Origin: Sapria himalayana
Lineage: Eukaryota; Streptophyta; Magnoliopsida; Malpighiales; Rafflesiaceae
Direction: 5' to 3'
DNA: 64,000 nt
Assembly: GCA_029783825.1 (NCBI GenBank)
Contig: JAREIK010003338.1
Span: 114,503-178,502, forward strand
The position numbers and the translations under genes were made by a program. Below are positions 14,590 through 27,350 of this stretch, one piece after another; within the stretch, counting starts at the first letter, position 1, and each line of letters opens with the position of its first letter. The notes below the pieces were generated by a model. That model made no database searches and had not been told where the DNA came from. It worked only from the letters and a program-made list of their open reading frames with translations.

Positions 14590-14963
14590 CTATATTACCA
14601 TTAGTTAATATGATATATTAAGCATAAATACATATAAATATTTCAAACAAGCAAGCTCTACAAAACTGACTGTAACACATTCGGCCCACTCATTCGGCCC
14701 AACCACAACACCATAACCAATACTCAACATAAATGACTGAGTCATATTATAATAATAATTAATCACTCAATTCTTGTCAGAAAAACAAACCAAACAGCTG
14801 GTGGCATCTGAGACACGGTGGAGGCAACCTGAAGTGTGACGGACAATGGCTGGACTTAACTGAACATGGCTGGAATTGCATGAGGTAGCCTGGAATTCGT
14901 CGGAACAGCAATAGGTGCGTCGGAAAAGGATAGGCAGTAGCAGAATTGGTGGCATCTTCTTGT

Positions 14964-14982
14964 TATATATATATATATATAT
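14964..14982. repeat. (AT)n microsatellite in the 5' part of hAT copy 1
   Basis: A run of alternating TA is also present in copies 2 and 3 at the same place, but with different lengths (19, 21 and 31 nt). It lies between the 5' terminal region and the transposase relic. Confidence 0.9.
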
Positions 14983-15167
14983 TTATGGTTCTAGTATCGG
15001 TTTTTTAGGATGAAATGGTTCTCGGGATGGATATTGATAAAGATCTGGAACCGTCCCAAAAGAAAAAATACGTGAGACAACGAGAAGGGAAAAGTCAAAG
15101 TCAACAGATTTTCTAAGTCCCGATTCTTTGGGTAGAAGACTTTGGGTCGGGTCGCGAATTTCCAAGT

Positions 15168-15183
15168 CCTATGAGCAGCCTTA
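15168..15183 (-). repeat. Terminal inverted repeat of hAT copy 1, right end
   Basis: Read on the minus strand it begins TAAGGCTGCTCATAGG. It is the transposase 5' side and matches the TAGGGCTGCTCA start of copies 2 and 3, with one change in the first five bases. Confidence 0.88.
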
Positions 15184-15191
15184 CTAAATGC
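15184..15191 (+). repeat. Right target-site duplication of hAT copy 1 (CTAAATGC)
   Basis: It is identical to 11478-11485. The satellite resumes directly afterwards with the M1 subtype. Confidence 0.92.
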
Positions 15192-17755
15192 ATATAAAGT
15201 TAAATCAGTAAACTTCTAAACCCCGTAATGCCTAAATACATAAACCATTAAACCGCTAAATACTACTTAATAATTAATAAATTTAATTTTTATTGCTATA
15301 TATTATATTTTTAAATATTCTTTTTTATTATTTATTAGTGTATTTATTTAGAAATATTTATTACAAAATAAATTATGAGTTGGACAAATATCATTTAAAA
15401 TATATATTATTTATCTAATAAAAATATATGCTTATAAAAGAAGTATAAATTTTAAAATTAAAAATTATTATCAAGTAATATAAGTTAATTTAATTTTGAA
15501 TCAATTTGGGTTTTGCAAATATTTTTTAATTAATATCTATCTTAATATTAATAGTTTATAAATTTAATTTTTGATCATTATTATAATATCTATCAATAAA
15601 ATTATATATAATAAATTTATATGATATATAATTATTAATAATATAATAACAAAATATTGTATTAAAATTTCAATAAATTTTAAATATTTTTATATTTTCA
15701 AATGTTATAACCTATGAAAATGATAAAATATTATAGAAATTTTTTTTGTTATTTTATTTTTTTAAATAAAACCTATAAACCACTAAAAGCCTAAAAACAT
15801 AAATCGCTAAACTCCTAACGACAAATCTTATAATTACTTAAATCATTAAACTAGTATACATTAATAAATAATCATAAATCTCATTTTAATTTTTTTTCAG
15901 TATAATTTTAAATTTTTATTTTAATTATTTATCAATTTATTTATAGAAATATTAATTACAAAATAAATTATTAGTGAGACTCATCTAATTTAAATTAAAC
16001 CGGTATCCCTAAATAATAAATATTAAATCTCATTTTTTTTCATTATAATTTTAAATATTCATTTTAATTATTTATTTGTTTATTTATATATAAATATTAA
16101 TTACAAAATAAAATTGAGATAGACAAATATAATTTATATAAATTATTTTTCATCAAAAAATTATTGATAAACTTTTTAAAAGTAAAAAAAATTTCGAAAC
16201 AAAAAATTATTATATTGTAATATAATTTGCTTTGCTTATGAATCATTATAGGTTTTGTAATTATATTTTAATTGATATCTATCTTATTAATAATAGATTA
16301 TTAATTTATTTTTTGATCATTATTAGAATATTTATCAATAAAATTGTTTATATTTAGTTTATATGATATATAAATATAATGATTATTATAACTAAATGTT
16401 GTATTCATATTAAAAAAAATTAAAAATTATTATATTTTCTAAGGTTATATAACCTTTGAAAATATCAAAAAATAATAAAAATAAATTTTTTATTATTTTA
16501 GTTTTTTAATAAAACCTATAAACCACAAAATGCATACATAGTTAAATCAGTAAACTCATAAATCTCATAATGCCTAAATACATAAACCACTATATACTAC
16601 TTAATAATTAATAAATCTAATTTTTATTTCTATTTATTATAATTTTAAATATTCATCTTAATTATTTATTAGTTTATTTTTATAGAAATATTTATTACAA
16701 ATTAAATTATGAGAGCGACATATATATTTTAATTAATTTATTTTTAATCAAAAAAATATATGCTTATAAAAGAAGTAAAAATTTAAAAATTAAAAATTAT
16801 TATCCAGTAATATATTTTACTTTAATTTTGAATCAATTAGGGTTTTGTAAATATTTTTTAATTAATATCAATCTTTTTATTAATAGTTTATTAATTTAAA
16901 TTTGATCATTATTATATTATCTATCAATAAAATTGTTTATATTAAATTTATATGATATATAATTATTAATATTATTATAACTAAATATTGTATTCACAAT
17001 ACAAAAAATTTTATATATTATTATATTTTCAAAGGTTATAACCTATGAAAATGAAAAAAAAGTACAAATTTTTTTTCTTATTTTATTGTTTAAATAAATC
17101 TATAAACCATTAAATTCCTAAAAACATAAAATGCTAAACTCCTAAACTGACAAAACCTTTTAATACTTAAACTATTAAACAGGTGTACATTAATAAAAGA
17201 TTCATAAATTTTAATTTAATTTTTATTTAGTATATTTTAAAATTTTTATTTTAATTATTTATAAGTTTTTTTATACAAATATTAATTACAAAATAAATTA
17301 TTAGTGAGACAGATCTAATTTAAATAATTTATTTTTCATCAAAAAAATATATATCCTTATAAAAAGAGGCAAAATTTTAAAAACAAAAATTAATTATTTA
17401 GAAATATATATTATTTTTATTTTGAATCATTTTAGATTTTGCAATTATATTTTAATTTATATCATTATTTTTAATAATAGTTTATTAATATTTTATTGAT
17501 CATTATTATAATATCTATTAAAAAAATTATATATATTGAGTTTACATTATATATAATTATTAAGATTATTATTACTGAATAAAATAAATTTTAATTTATA
17601 TGTATCATATTAATAATAGTTTATTAATTTTTTTTATAATTGATATAATATCTATAAATAAAATTGTTTATATTTTGTTAATATTATATATAGTTATAAT
17701 TATTATTATTACTAAATATTGTATAAACATTTTTAAAAAATTTTAAAATTATTAT
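15192..17755 (+). repeat. Satellite array, orientation F, between hAT copy 1 and the strand switch
   Basis: M1 and M2 monomers continue in F orientation, with palindromes near 15700, 16440 and 17030. By reverse complement this stretch matches 20210-23635, the 5' flank of hAT copy 2, but lacks about 980 bp. At about 17580 the sequence jumps from the partner of 21370 to the partner of 20400. Confidence 0.85.
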
Positions 17756-17783
17756 ATTTTCAAATGTTATAACATTTGAAAAT
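17756..17783. repeat. Palindrome at the F-to-R strand switch
   Basis: This is a perfect 28-bp dyad with half-site ATTTTCAAATGTTA. To its left the array runs in F orientation and to its right in R. Both arms carry the same rare G-to-T change relative to the usual AAAGG, as expected if both arms come from one original arm through a foldback or inverted junction. About 60 bp of poorly matching AT-rich sequence follows before the next recognisable R unit. Confidence 0.8.
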
Positions 17784-20700
17784 TTGTCAAATAAACTGAT
17801 AAATAAATATTAAATTACTATAATAATTTTTAGTCATTTTCATAGGTTATAACCTTTGAAAATATAATTATATTTAAAATTTTTTGAAAAGTGAATACAA
17901 TATTTAGTTATAATAATTAATTCTTATATATCATATAAATTCAAAATAAACAATTTTATTGATAGATATTATAATAATTATCAAAAATTAAGTTAATAAA
18001 CTATTAATAAAAAGATTAATATTAATTAAAAAATATTTAAAAAACCCAAATTGATTCAAAATTAAAGAAAAAGTATTACTAGCATAATAATTTTTAATTT
18101 TTTAATATTTATTTCTTTAATAATGTATATATTTTTTGATTAAAAATAAATTATTTAAATTATATTTGTCGCACTCATAATTTATTTTGTAATAATTATT
18201 TCTATAAAAATAAACTTATAAATAATTAAAATGAATATTTAAAATAATAATAAATCGAAATAAAAATTAAATTTCTTAATTAATAAGTAGCATATAGAGA
18301 TTTAATGGATTATGTATTTAGGCATTACGAACTTTATGAGTTTACTGATTTAACTGTGTATGCAATTAGTGGTTTATAGGTTTTATTTAAAAATTAAAAT
18401 AATAAAATAATTTTTTTATTATTTTTTTATATTTTCCAAGGTTATAACCTTTGAAAATAAAATAATTTTGAAAATTTTTTGAAATGTAAATACTTTGTAT
18501 AATTATTTTAATCTTACTAATTTTATATCATATGAACTCAATATATACAATTTTAATGATAGATATTATAATAATGATCAAAAATTAAATTAATAAACAA
18601 ATATTAATAATATAAATATTAATTAAAATATATTTACATAACACAAAATGATTAAAAATAAAATCAAAATATATTACTAAATAATAATATTTAATTTTTA
18701 ATTTTTTTCTTCTTTTTATAAGCTTATTTTTTTTGATTAAAAATAAATAATTTAAATAATATTTGTCTCACTCGAAATTTATTTTATAATTAATTTTTCT
18801 AAAAAATAAAAATATAAATAATTAAAATGAATATTAATAAATAGAAATAAATATGTGATTTATTATTTTTTAAGTAGTATATAGATGTTAAAATCTTTAT
18901 GTATTTAGGGGTTTATGAGGTTACTAATTTAAGTAAGTAATCATTTAATGGTCTATAGGTTTTATTTAAAAATAAAATAACTAAAAATTTATTTTTATTA
19001 TTTATTCTCATTTTTTAAAATTATAACCTTTAAAAATATAATAATTTTTAAATTCATTTCAAAAGTGAATACTAATATTTATTTATAATAATCATAATAA
19101 TTATATATCTTATAAATTCAATATAAACAATTTTATTGATAGATATTATAATAATTATCAAAAAATAAATTAAAAATCAATTATGAATATAATATCAAAA
19201 CCTAAAATGATTCAAAATTAAAGCAAAATATATTACTAAATAATAATTATTTGTTTTTAAATTTTTATTCTTTTTATAAGCTTATCAATTTTTTGATTAA
19301 AAATAATTTTTATAAATTATATTTTTAACTCATAATTTATTTTATAATTAATACATATATAAAAATAAAAAACTAAACAATCAAAATGAATTTTTTAAAT
19401 TATAATGAAAACAAATAAAAATAAAATTTATTAATTATTATTTAGGGTATACCTATTTAAAGGATTATCTATATAGAGGTATCAGAATTTTTTAGTTTAG
19501 AGATTTACATTATTAGGCATTTACTAGGTGTATAGGTTTTATTTAAACAATAGAATAACAAATAAAAAATATTTTTTTTTATTTTTTCACATTTTCAAAG
19601 GTTTTAACCTTTGAAAATATAATAATTTTAAAAAATTTTTTCAAAAGTGAATACAATATTTAGTTATAATAATCATTATATTTATATATCATATAAATTC
19701 AATATAAACATTTTTATTGATAAATATTCTAATAATGATGAAAAAATAACTTAATAATCTATTATTAATAGGGTAGATATCAATTATAATATATTTACAA
19801 AACCTAAAATGATTCAGAAGCAAAGCAAAATATATTACAAAACAATAAGTTTTTGTTTTAACATTTTTTTTTCTTTGAAAAAGTTTATCTATAATTTTTT
19901 GATAAAAAATAATTTATATAAATTATATTTGTGTAACTCAAATTATTTTGTAATTATTATTTATATAAAAATAAATAAATAAATAATTAAAATGAATATT
20001 TAAAATTATAATGAAAAAAATAAAAATGAGATTTATTAATTATTATTTATTATTTAGGATATACATGTTTAAAAAATTTAACTATCCAGGGTTTTCGAGA
20101 TTCAGAAGTTATTGATTTTAGTATTTAGGCATTTAATGGTTTATAGGTTTTATTCAAACAATGAAATAACAAAAAAATTATTTTTGATATTTCTTCAAAT
20201 TTTGAAAGGTTATAACATTTGAAAATATAATAATTTTAAAATTTTTTAAAAATGTGAATATAATATTTAGTAAAAATAAATATTATAACTATATATAATA
20301 TAAACTAAATATAAACAATTTTATTGATAGATATGATATCAATTAACAAAATTAAATTAATAAACTATTATTAATATGAGAGATATAAATTAAAATATAA
20401 TTAAAAAACCTAAAATGATTCAAAATCAAAGTAAAATTTATTACTAAATAATAATTTTTTTTAGTTTTTGCATCATTTTATAAGCTTATATGTTTTTTTA
20501 TGAAAATTATATTATTTAAATTATATTTATATCACTCATAATTTATTTTGTATTAATATTTTTCATAAATTATTTAAATTATATTTTAGGTTTACGAGTT
20601 TAAAGGTCAAAGTATTTTGGGGCTTAGGGGGTTAGGAATTTAGATATTTATGTATTTAGGCATTTAATGGTTTATAAGTTTTATTTAAACAATGATATAA

Positions 20701-23635
20701 CAAAAATTTATTTTTGTTATTTTTTCTCATTTTTGAAGGTTATAAACTTTAAAATATTACAATTTTTAAATTTTTTTTATATATGAATGCTATATTTAGT
20801 TATGATAATCTTGATAATTATATATCATGTAAATTCAATATAAACAATTATATTGAAATATATTATATTAATGATCAAAAAATAAAATAATTAACTATTA
20901 TTAATAAGATAGATATTATTTTAAATATATTTTCAAAACGTAAATTTATTCAAAATCAAAGAAAAATATATTACAAAATAATACATTATTTGATGGTTTG
21001 CTTCTTTTTATAAGTTTATATTTTTTTGTTATTAAAAGTAAATTATTTAAATTATATTTGTCTTCCTCATAATTTATTTTAAATTTATAATTCTATAAAA
21101 ATAAACTAATAAATAATTAAAATGAATATTTAAAATTATAATGAATACAAATAAAATATAGATTTATTATTTATTATTCAGGATATACTACTTTAATGGT
21201 TTAAGTATTTAGGTGTTTAGGGGTTTAATCAATTAAGTGTTTATGCCTTAAGTGATTTATAGTTTTTATTTAAAGTATTAGAAAATAAAAAATTTAATTT
21301 TTTGATCTTTTTTAATTTTGAAGGTTATAACCTTTGAAAATATATTAATTTTTAAATTTTTTAAATGTGAATATAATATTCAGTAATAATAATCTTAATA
21401 ATTATATATAATATAAATTCAATTTAATTAATTTTATTAATAGATATTATAATAATGATCAATAAAAAATTAATAAACTATTATTAATAAGAATGTTATA
21501 AATTAAAATATAATTTCAAAATCTAAAATGATTCAAAATAAAAATAAAATATATTACTAAATAATACATTTTTGTTTTTAAAATTTTGCCTATTTTTATA
21601 AGGATATATATTTTTTTTGATGAAAAATAAATTATTTAAATTAGATCTATCTCACTAATAATTTATTTTGTAATTAATATTTCTATAAAAATGATTTTAT
21701 AAATTATTAAAATAAAAATTTCAAATTATACTCAATAAAAATTAAATTAAGATTTATGATTTTTTATTAATGTACACCTGTTTAATGGTTTAAGTATATA
21801 AGGGTTTTGTCGTTTAAGAGTTTAGCAATTTATGTTTTTAGGCATTTAGTGGTTTATTGGTTTTATTTAAACAATAAAATAACAAAAAAAAATTTGAAAT
21901 TTTTTCTCATTTTCATAGGTTATAAACTTTGAAAATGTAATAATAATTAAAATTTTTTGAAATGTGAATACAATATTTAGTTATAATAATATTAATAATT
22001 ATATATCATATAAATTCAATATAAACAATTTTATTGATAGAAATAAAATAATGATCAAAATTTAAATTAATAAACTATTAATAAAAAGATTGTTATAAAT
22101 TAAAAAATATTTAGAAAACACAAATTGATTCAAAATTAAAGTAAAATATATTATTGGATAATAATTTTTAATTATTAAATTTGTAATTCTTTTATAAGCA
22201 TATATATTTTTTGATTAAAAATAAATTAATTAAAATATATATGTCGCACTCATAATTTAATTTGTAATAAATATTTCTATAATAATAAAATAATAAATAA
22301 TTAAAATGAATATTTAAAATTATAATAAATAGAAATAAAAATTAGATTTATCAATAATTAAGTAGTATATAGTGGTTTAATGGTTTATGTATTTAGGCTT
22401 TATGAGGTTTAGGAGTTTACTAATTTAACTGTGTATGCATTTAGTGGTTTATAGGTTTTATTAAAAGAATAAAATAATAAAAAATTATTTTTATTATTTT
22501 TTGATATTTTCAAAGGTTATAACCTTTGAAAATATAATAATTTTTAAATTTTTTTTAAATGTGAATACAATATGTAGTTATAATAATCATTATATTTATA
22601 TATCATATAAATTCAATATAAACAATTTTATTGATAAATATTCTAATAATGATCAAAAAATGAATTAATAATCTATTATTAATAAGATAGATATCAATTA
22701 AAATATAATTACAAAACCTAAAATGATTCAGTAGAAAAGCAAAATATATTTCTATTTAATAATTTTTTGTTTTGAATTTTTTTTTTAAAAATTTTATCAA
22801 TAATTTTTTGATGAAAAATAATTTATATAAATTATATTTGTCCAACTCAATTTATTTTGTAATTAATATTTATATATAAATAAACAAATAAATAATTAAA
22901 ATGAATATTTAAAATTATAATGAAAAAAATGAGATTTATTATTTATTATTTAGGGATGCCGGTTTAATTTAAATTAGATCTGTCTCACTAATAATTTATT
23001 TTGTAATTAATATTTCTATAAAATAAATTGATAAATAATTAAAATAAAAATTTAAAATTATACTGAATAAAAATTAAAATGAGATTTATGATTTATTATT
23101 AATGTATACTAGTTTAATGATTTCAGTATTTAGAGGTTTTGTCCTTAGAAATTTTGCGATTTATGTTTTTAGGCATTTAGTGGTTTATAGGTTTTATTTA
23201 AAAAAATAAAATAACAAAAAAAATTGTATAATTTTTTATCATTTTCATAGGTTATAACATTTGAAAATATAATAATATTTAAAATTTTTTGAAATTTTAA
23301 TACAATATTTTGTTATATTAATATTATTTCAAAATTAAAGTAACTTATATTACTTGATAATAATTTTTAATTTTTAAATTTATACTTCTTTTATAAGGGT
23401 ATATTTTTATTAGATAAAATATATATTATTTAAATTATATTTGTCCCACTCATAATTTATTTTGTAATAAATATTTCTAAATAAATACACTAATAAATAA
23501 TTAAAATGAATATTTAAAAATATAAAAATAGCAATAAAAATTTGATTTATTAATTTTAAAATAGTATTTAGTGGTTTAATGGTTTATGTATTTAGGCATT
23601 ATGGGGTTTAGGAGTTTACTGATTTAACTTTATAT
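17784..23635 (-). repeat. Satellite array, orientation R, up to hAT copy 2
   Basis: Monomers now show the TTTAGG-type 8-bp block on the + strand. Palindromes or their remnants lie near 17845, 18440, 19020, 19600, 20210, 20740, 21325, 21920, 22515 and 23250. The stretch 20455-23635 is a direct match to 49300-52617. The perfect dyad 22504-22535 is a good canonical example. A deletion of about 190-200 bp sits at 23328 relative to the same flank of copies 1 and 3. Confidence 0.9.
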
Positions 23636-23643
23636 GCACCCAA
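23636..23643 (+). repeat. Left target-site duplication of hAT copy 2, altered (GCACCCAA)
   Basis: The right-hand duplicate at 27343-27350 is GCATTTAG, the normal satellite sequence. The left copy differs at four of eight positions, all transitions. The positions are fixed by the element end and by comparison with copies 1 and 3. Confidence 0.75.
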
Positions 23644-23655
23644 TAGGGCTGCTCA
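23644..23655 (+). repeat. Terminal inverted repeat of hAT copy 2, 5' end
   Basis: TAGGGCTGCTCA pairs with TGAGCACCCCTA at the 3' end (27331-27342) with one mismatch, C/G at position 6. Confidence 0.88.
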
Positions 23656-23844
23656 AGTGAATCGGAGATTCGTGACCTGACACGAAGCCTTGTCCTGAAA
23701 GAATCGGGACTGAGAAAATCCGTTCACTTTGACGTTTCCGGTCCCATTCTGTCACGTATTTTTTCTTTTGGGATGGTTCCGGATCTTAAGCAATATCCAT
23801 CCAGAGAACCATACCATCCTAAAAAACCTATACTAGAACCAGGA

Positions 23845-23865
23845 ATATATATATATATATATATA
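23845..23865. repeat. (AT)n microsatellite in hAT copy 2
   Basis: A 21-nt alternating run sits at the position equivalent to that in copies 1 and 3. Confidence 0.9.
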
Positions 23866-24239
23866 ACATGAAGATGCCACCAATTTCGCTACTGCCTAAC
23901 CAATTCTGACGCACCTATTGCTGTTCCGACGAGCTCCAGGACACCTCACGCCATTCCAGCCGCGTTCATTTAGGATCAGCCCTTGCCCGTCACACTTCTG
24001 GTTGCCTCCACCGTGTCTCAGATACCACTAGCCTTTTGGTTTGTTTTTATGACGAGAATTAAGTGATTAATTATTATTATTATGTGTCTGAGTCAGTTTT
24101 GTTGAGTATTGGTTGTGGTGTTGTGGTTGGGTCGAATGAGTGGGCTGAATGTGTTACATTCAGTTTTGTAGAGCTTGCTTGTTTGAAATATTTATATGTA
24201 TTTATGCTTAACATATCATATTTATTAATGGCAATGCAG

Positions 24240-26369
24240 ATGGCACAATCGAGCACTAAACGAAAAATACAATAAATTGAAGATGATCACATCTCAAATG
24301 ATCAAAGTACTGGTAAATCCAATCATCATCCTTTCACGAACCCTTTTATTGATACGGCAGGTTCTTCAATTCCAATTGTAAAAGAAAGTCAAGGTACATC
24401 TGAACCTTAGCTCATAAAAAGTATAAGTAGGATGTTTGGGAAACTTATGAGATATTAGTTGATTCAGAAAGAAATGAAACTGGTAGGGCAGCTTGTATAT
24501 GGTGTAGGAAATAATACTTGGAAAAAAGTGATCAAGGTACTTCGGGTTTATGGAAATACTTGAGAAAGACTTGTAGGAAATTTCCACACAAAAAAGAATT
24601 AGTAGAAGCTCACAAAGGTAAAGACAAGTCACAATCTTTTTTGTGTTTCACTAAAGGTACTATTTCAGAGGATAACAAATTAACTTGTTGGCAATTTGAT
24701 CAACAACAAGTTAGGGAGGCTTTGGTGAAAATGATCATAAAAGATGAATTGCCTTTTTATTTTGTTGAGAGGGATGAGTTTAAGGAGTTTTGTGAAGTTA
24801 ATGTGCCTCAATTTAAAATTCCATCTAGGCACTCTGCACGGAGGGATTCTATTTCTTTGTTTGTGAATGAAAATAAGAAATTATTTGATAGCATATCATC
24901 TCATTATTGTAGAGTTTCATTGACTACCAACACTTGGACTAGCATTTAAAATTTTTCTTATATATGTTTGACTGTTCATTTCATTGATTCTCAATGGAAT
25001 ATGCATAAAAGGCTTTTGAACTTTTGTGTAATTAAAAGTCATTCTGATGTTAATATTAGAAATGCTATTGAGTTTTGCATGAATGATTGGGGTTTGAGAA
25101 AGTTGATTTCATTACTGTTGACAATGCATCAAATAATGATGTTGAAGTTGAACAATTGAAAAAAAGGCTTGTGAAGAAAAGTGATGTACCTTTGAGGGGC
25201 GAGCATTTTTATATGAGATGTTGTGCTCATATTCTAAACTTAATTGTGAGAGATGGCATTGCAGTAGTTGAGGGTGCTATTCAAAAAATTAGAGGTGTGG
25301 TGAAATATGTGAGGAGTAGTACTAAAAGATTAGATATGTTTAAGTTATGTGTTGAAGAAGCAAACTTGACATATGGATCTTCATTGCAATTAGATTGTCC
25401 TACAAGATGGAATTCAACTTATTTGATGCTACAAACTGATATAAAATATCAAAAAGACTTTAATAAGTTGGAGGACAAAGACAAAAGGTTTTTGAAGGAG
25501 TTTGGTTCAAACATTCCAACTGAAAGAGACTGAACAAACGCCAAAATTTTGGCACGTTTTTTGAAAACATTTTATGAGGTAACTTGTAAATTTTCTGGCT
25601 CATTATATTCTACCTCTAGTTTTTATTTTCCTCAGATTATTCGAATTTTGAAAAAAATTGAGCTTTGTGAAAATAGAAGAGATAACTATGGTGTCTGAAA
25701 TGGGTATGAAAATGAGGCATAAATTCAACAAATATTGGGGTTATCTTCAGGTAACAAATATTATGCTTTTTGTAGCATTAGTGTTGGATCCTAGATATAA
25801 GCTTAAATATCTCAAGGTTAAGTACACTTAGCATTATGGAAAGGAATTGGCTAAAAATTGGGTGAAAAAGGTTATAAATGCTTTAAATGAGATGATGGAT
25901 GATTATAAAGATTTAAATGAAGATGAATCAAAAGAAGATGATTTCTCTTCTACCGTGTAGAAGAAAAATTATGATTTCTTTGTTGGTAGTGAAACTTATG
26001 TTGATGATTTTTTTTGTTGAATTGGAGAAAGAACAAGAAGTTGTAGCTTTGAAAGAGTTGGATAGGTACTCGGAGGACAAACTTGAAAAAAATATAATTG
26101 ATTTTGATCTTCTAAACTAGAAGGTAAATGAGGTTAGGTATCCTTCGTTGGCAAATGTAGCAATGGATGTATTGGCTATCCAAGCATCTACTGTGGCCTA
26201 CTAATCTACATTTAGCACTGGGGAGAGAACTTTAGATAAATTTAGGAGTTCTTTGATACCTATTATAGCTGAAGTTCTCATATGTCTACAAGAATGGTTG
26301 AGAAGCTCAAACAAACCTATTAAAATTGAAGAATTAGTTCAAGACCTTGATGATAGTGAATCATGTTAG
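24240..26369 (+). pseudogene. hAT transposase pseudogene, copy 2
   Basis: It has the same gene layout as copy 1. The ATG at 24240 is followed by a short basic stretch (KRKIQ) and a TAA at codon 12 (24273-24275) that all three copies share. A one-base loss near 24410 shifts frame before the BED finger. The CIWC Cys pair is at about 24494-24505, and the usual finger His is Tyr (TAC, 24557-24559). The core begins SLTTNTWTS, so the first catalytic Asp is Asn (24929-24931), followed by a Gln-to-TAA stop (24947-24949). A one-base deletion near 25106 splits the core. The segment 25087-25533 keeps TVDNASNND, CAHILNLI and CPTRWNSTY and ends at the shared TGA (25531-25533). The hATC part (about 26090-26369) has lost a Trp codon and has a stop where copy 1 has the conserved Glu (AYEYTF). 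Confidence 0.93.
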
Positions 26370-27330
26370 TATACAAATCTTGTAAATTTTAATTTCACTT
26401 TTACATATTTTATTCATTCAATTTAATAAAAATATGGTTCAATTACAATTATCAGGGGGGTCTCATGATCCAAATATTCTTCCAACTATAGTCTTGCCAA
26501 CTAAATTTGGAATGGGTATATTAAATTTTATAAGGTAATATTATGTTTTTTTATTACTCTTTCATCTTAGAAATTTATGTCTACATGATTAACATGTTTT
26601 CATCTTTGGTTGTCCTTCTACAGTGGAGGAAGAAAAGGGAGGAGTTGTAGAGAAGATAATTAATTGGGTTTGGATTTTCGTTGATGTTCTTGGACGGACC
26701 TTTGAAATGATTATTATCATGGTTTTTATTAGTTGTATTTTTTTTGTTATATTAAGCTACCTAATTTTAGCAATTACTTAAGTAGTAATTGATTCTACCA
26801 ATGTTTGTGGTCATCTTTAGCTATTCGTTAATATTTTAAGTAATTGTTTAAAAAATGTAGTATTGCTATTATGGTTAACATTCACTCGGCTGAACAAAGC
26901 CAACTTGTGAAAAAACAAAGAACCAAATTAAGCCCACAGCTCGGTCCCTGTTCTATTTAACATTTCTATCCTTTTCGGCACATCAAAGCTTTTGACAAGG
27001 TAATGGAACTCGTTTGCGGTATTCAACCTATTTGACAAAACAAAATTGTCCCAATTTGAGTTTGAAAGATATATAACTAAGGAATGATAAATGGTACAAC
27101 AAAAGGTTTCGACATGAACTAACTTGGCCGGTTTGAAGAAAATAAATTGAAAAAAATGTTCGAACTTTGTTTCATCCCCGGAACCATTTTCTCCTACCCA
27201 AAATCCCTGTTCTCTGTCCCATCCCATCCAGATATTTTCAACCTATGGGACGGGTCTGGATCTTCAAAAAAAATTTTCCGAACTGTGGGTAAGGACTGGA
27301 GATTTGTAATCCCCATCCCGTCCCGTCCCA

Positions 27331-27342
27331 TGAGCACCCCTA
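27331..27342 (-). repeat. Terminal inverted repeat of hAT copy 2, 3' end
   Basis: TGAGCACCCCTA on the + strand is the partner of 23644-23655. Confidence 0.88.
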
Positions 27343-27350
27343 GCATTTAG
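27343..27350 (+). repeat. Right target-site duplication of hAT copy 2 (GCATTTAG)
   Basis: It has the same sequence as the flanks of copy 3 and the reverse complement of the copy 1 duplication. The satellite continues at once with GTGGTTTATATG. Confidence 0.88.

Larger units (their letters stand above)
11486..15183 (-). mobile_element. hAT transposon copy 1 (3698 bp, minus strand, defective)
   Basis: The element is bounded by imperfect terminal inverted repeats TAGGGGTGCTCATGGG and, on the other strand at the far end, TAAGGCTGCTCATAGG. It is flanked by a perfect 8-bp target duplication. The termini are GC-rich and carry GGGATGGG/CCCATCCC-type subterminal motifs near 11510-11640, typical of transposase-binding regions. 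The transposase relic (12455-14589) reads on the minus strand. Noncoding DNA of about 970 bp lies on its 3' side (11486-12454) and about 590 bp on its 5' side, where an AT dinucleotide run occurs. Copy 1 has the best-preserved C-terminal dimerisation domain. It cannot be autonomous because of stops, frameshifts and a lost catalytic Asp. Confidence 0.95.
23644..27342 (+). mobile_element. hAT transposon copy 2 (3699 bp, plus strand, defective)
   Basis: The ends are TAGGGCTGCTCA and, at the right, TGAGCACCCCTA, the same terminal repeats as copy 1. The 5' noncoding part (23644-24239) contains an AT microsatellite. The transposase relic spans 24240-26369. The 3' part (26370-27342) ends in GGGATGGG-type subterminal repeats (about 27170-27330). 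Length equals copy 1 to within one base, so neither has lost the 124 bp missing from copy 3. Frameshifts and stops rule out autonomy. Confidence 0.95.

Noticed and set aside
14767..15165. Minus-strand open frames in the 5' noncoding part of hAT copy 1 (and 52652-52906 in copy 3)
   Set aside because: They run through terminal repeats and the AT microsatellite. The frame is not kept between copies.
17756..17783. Rho-independent terminator or RNA hairpin
   Set aside because: The dyad has no loop or U-tract logic, recurs in every monomer and lies in gene-free plant satellite DNA.
24366..24632. Minus-strand open frames opposite the BED-finger region of hAT copies 2 and 3 (also 53347-53628)
   Set aside because: They are antisense shadows of the transposase. 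Their similarity to each other follows from the homology of the elements.
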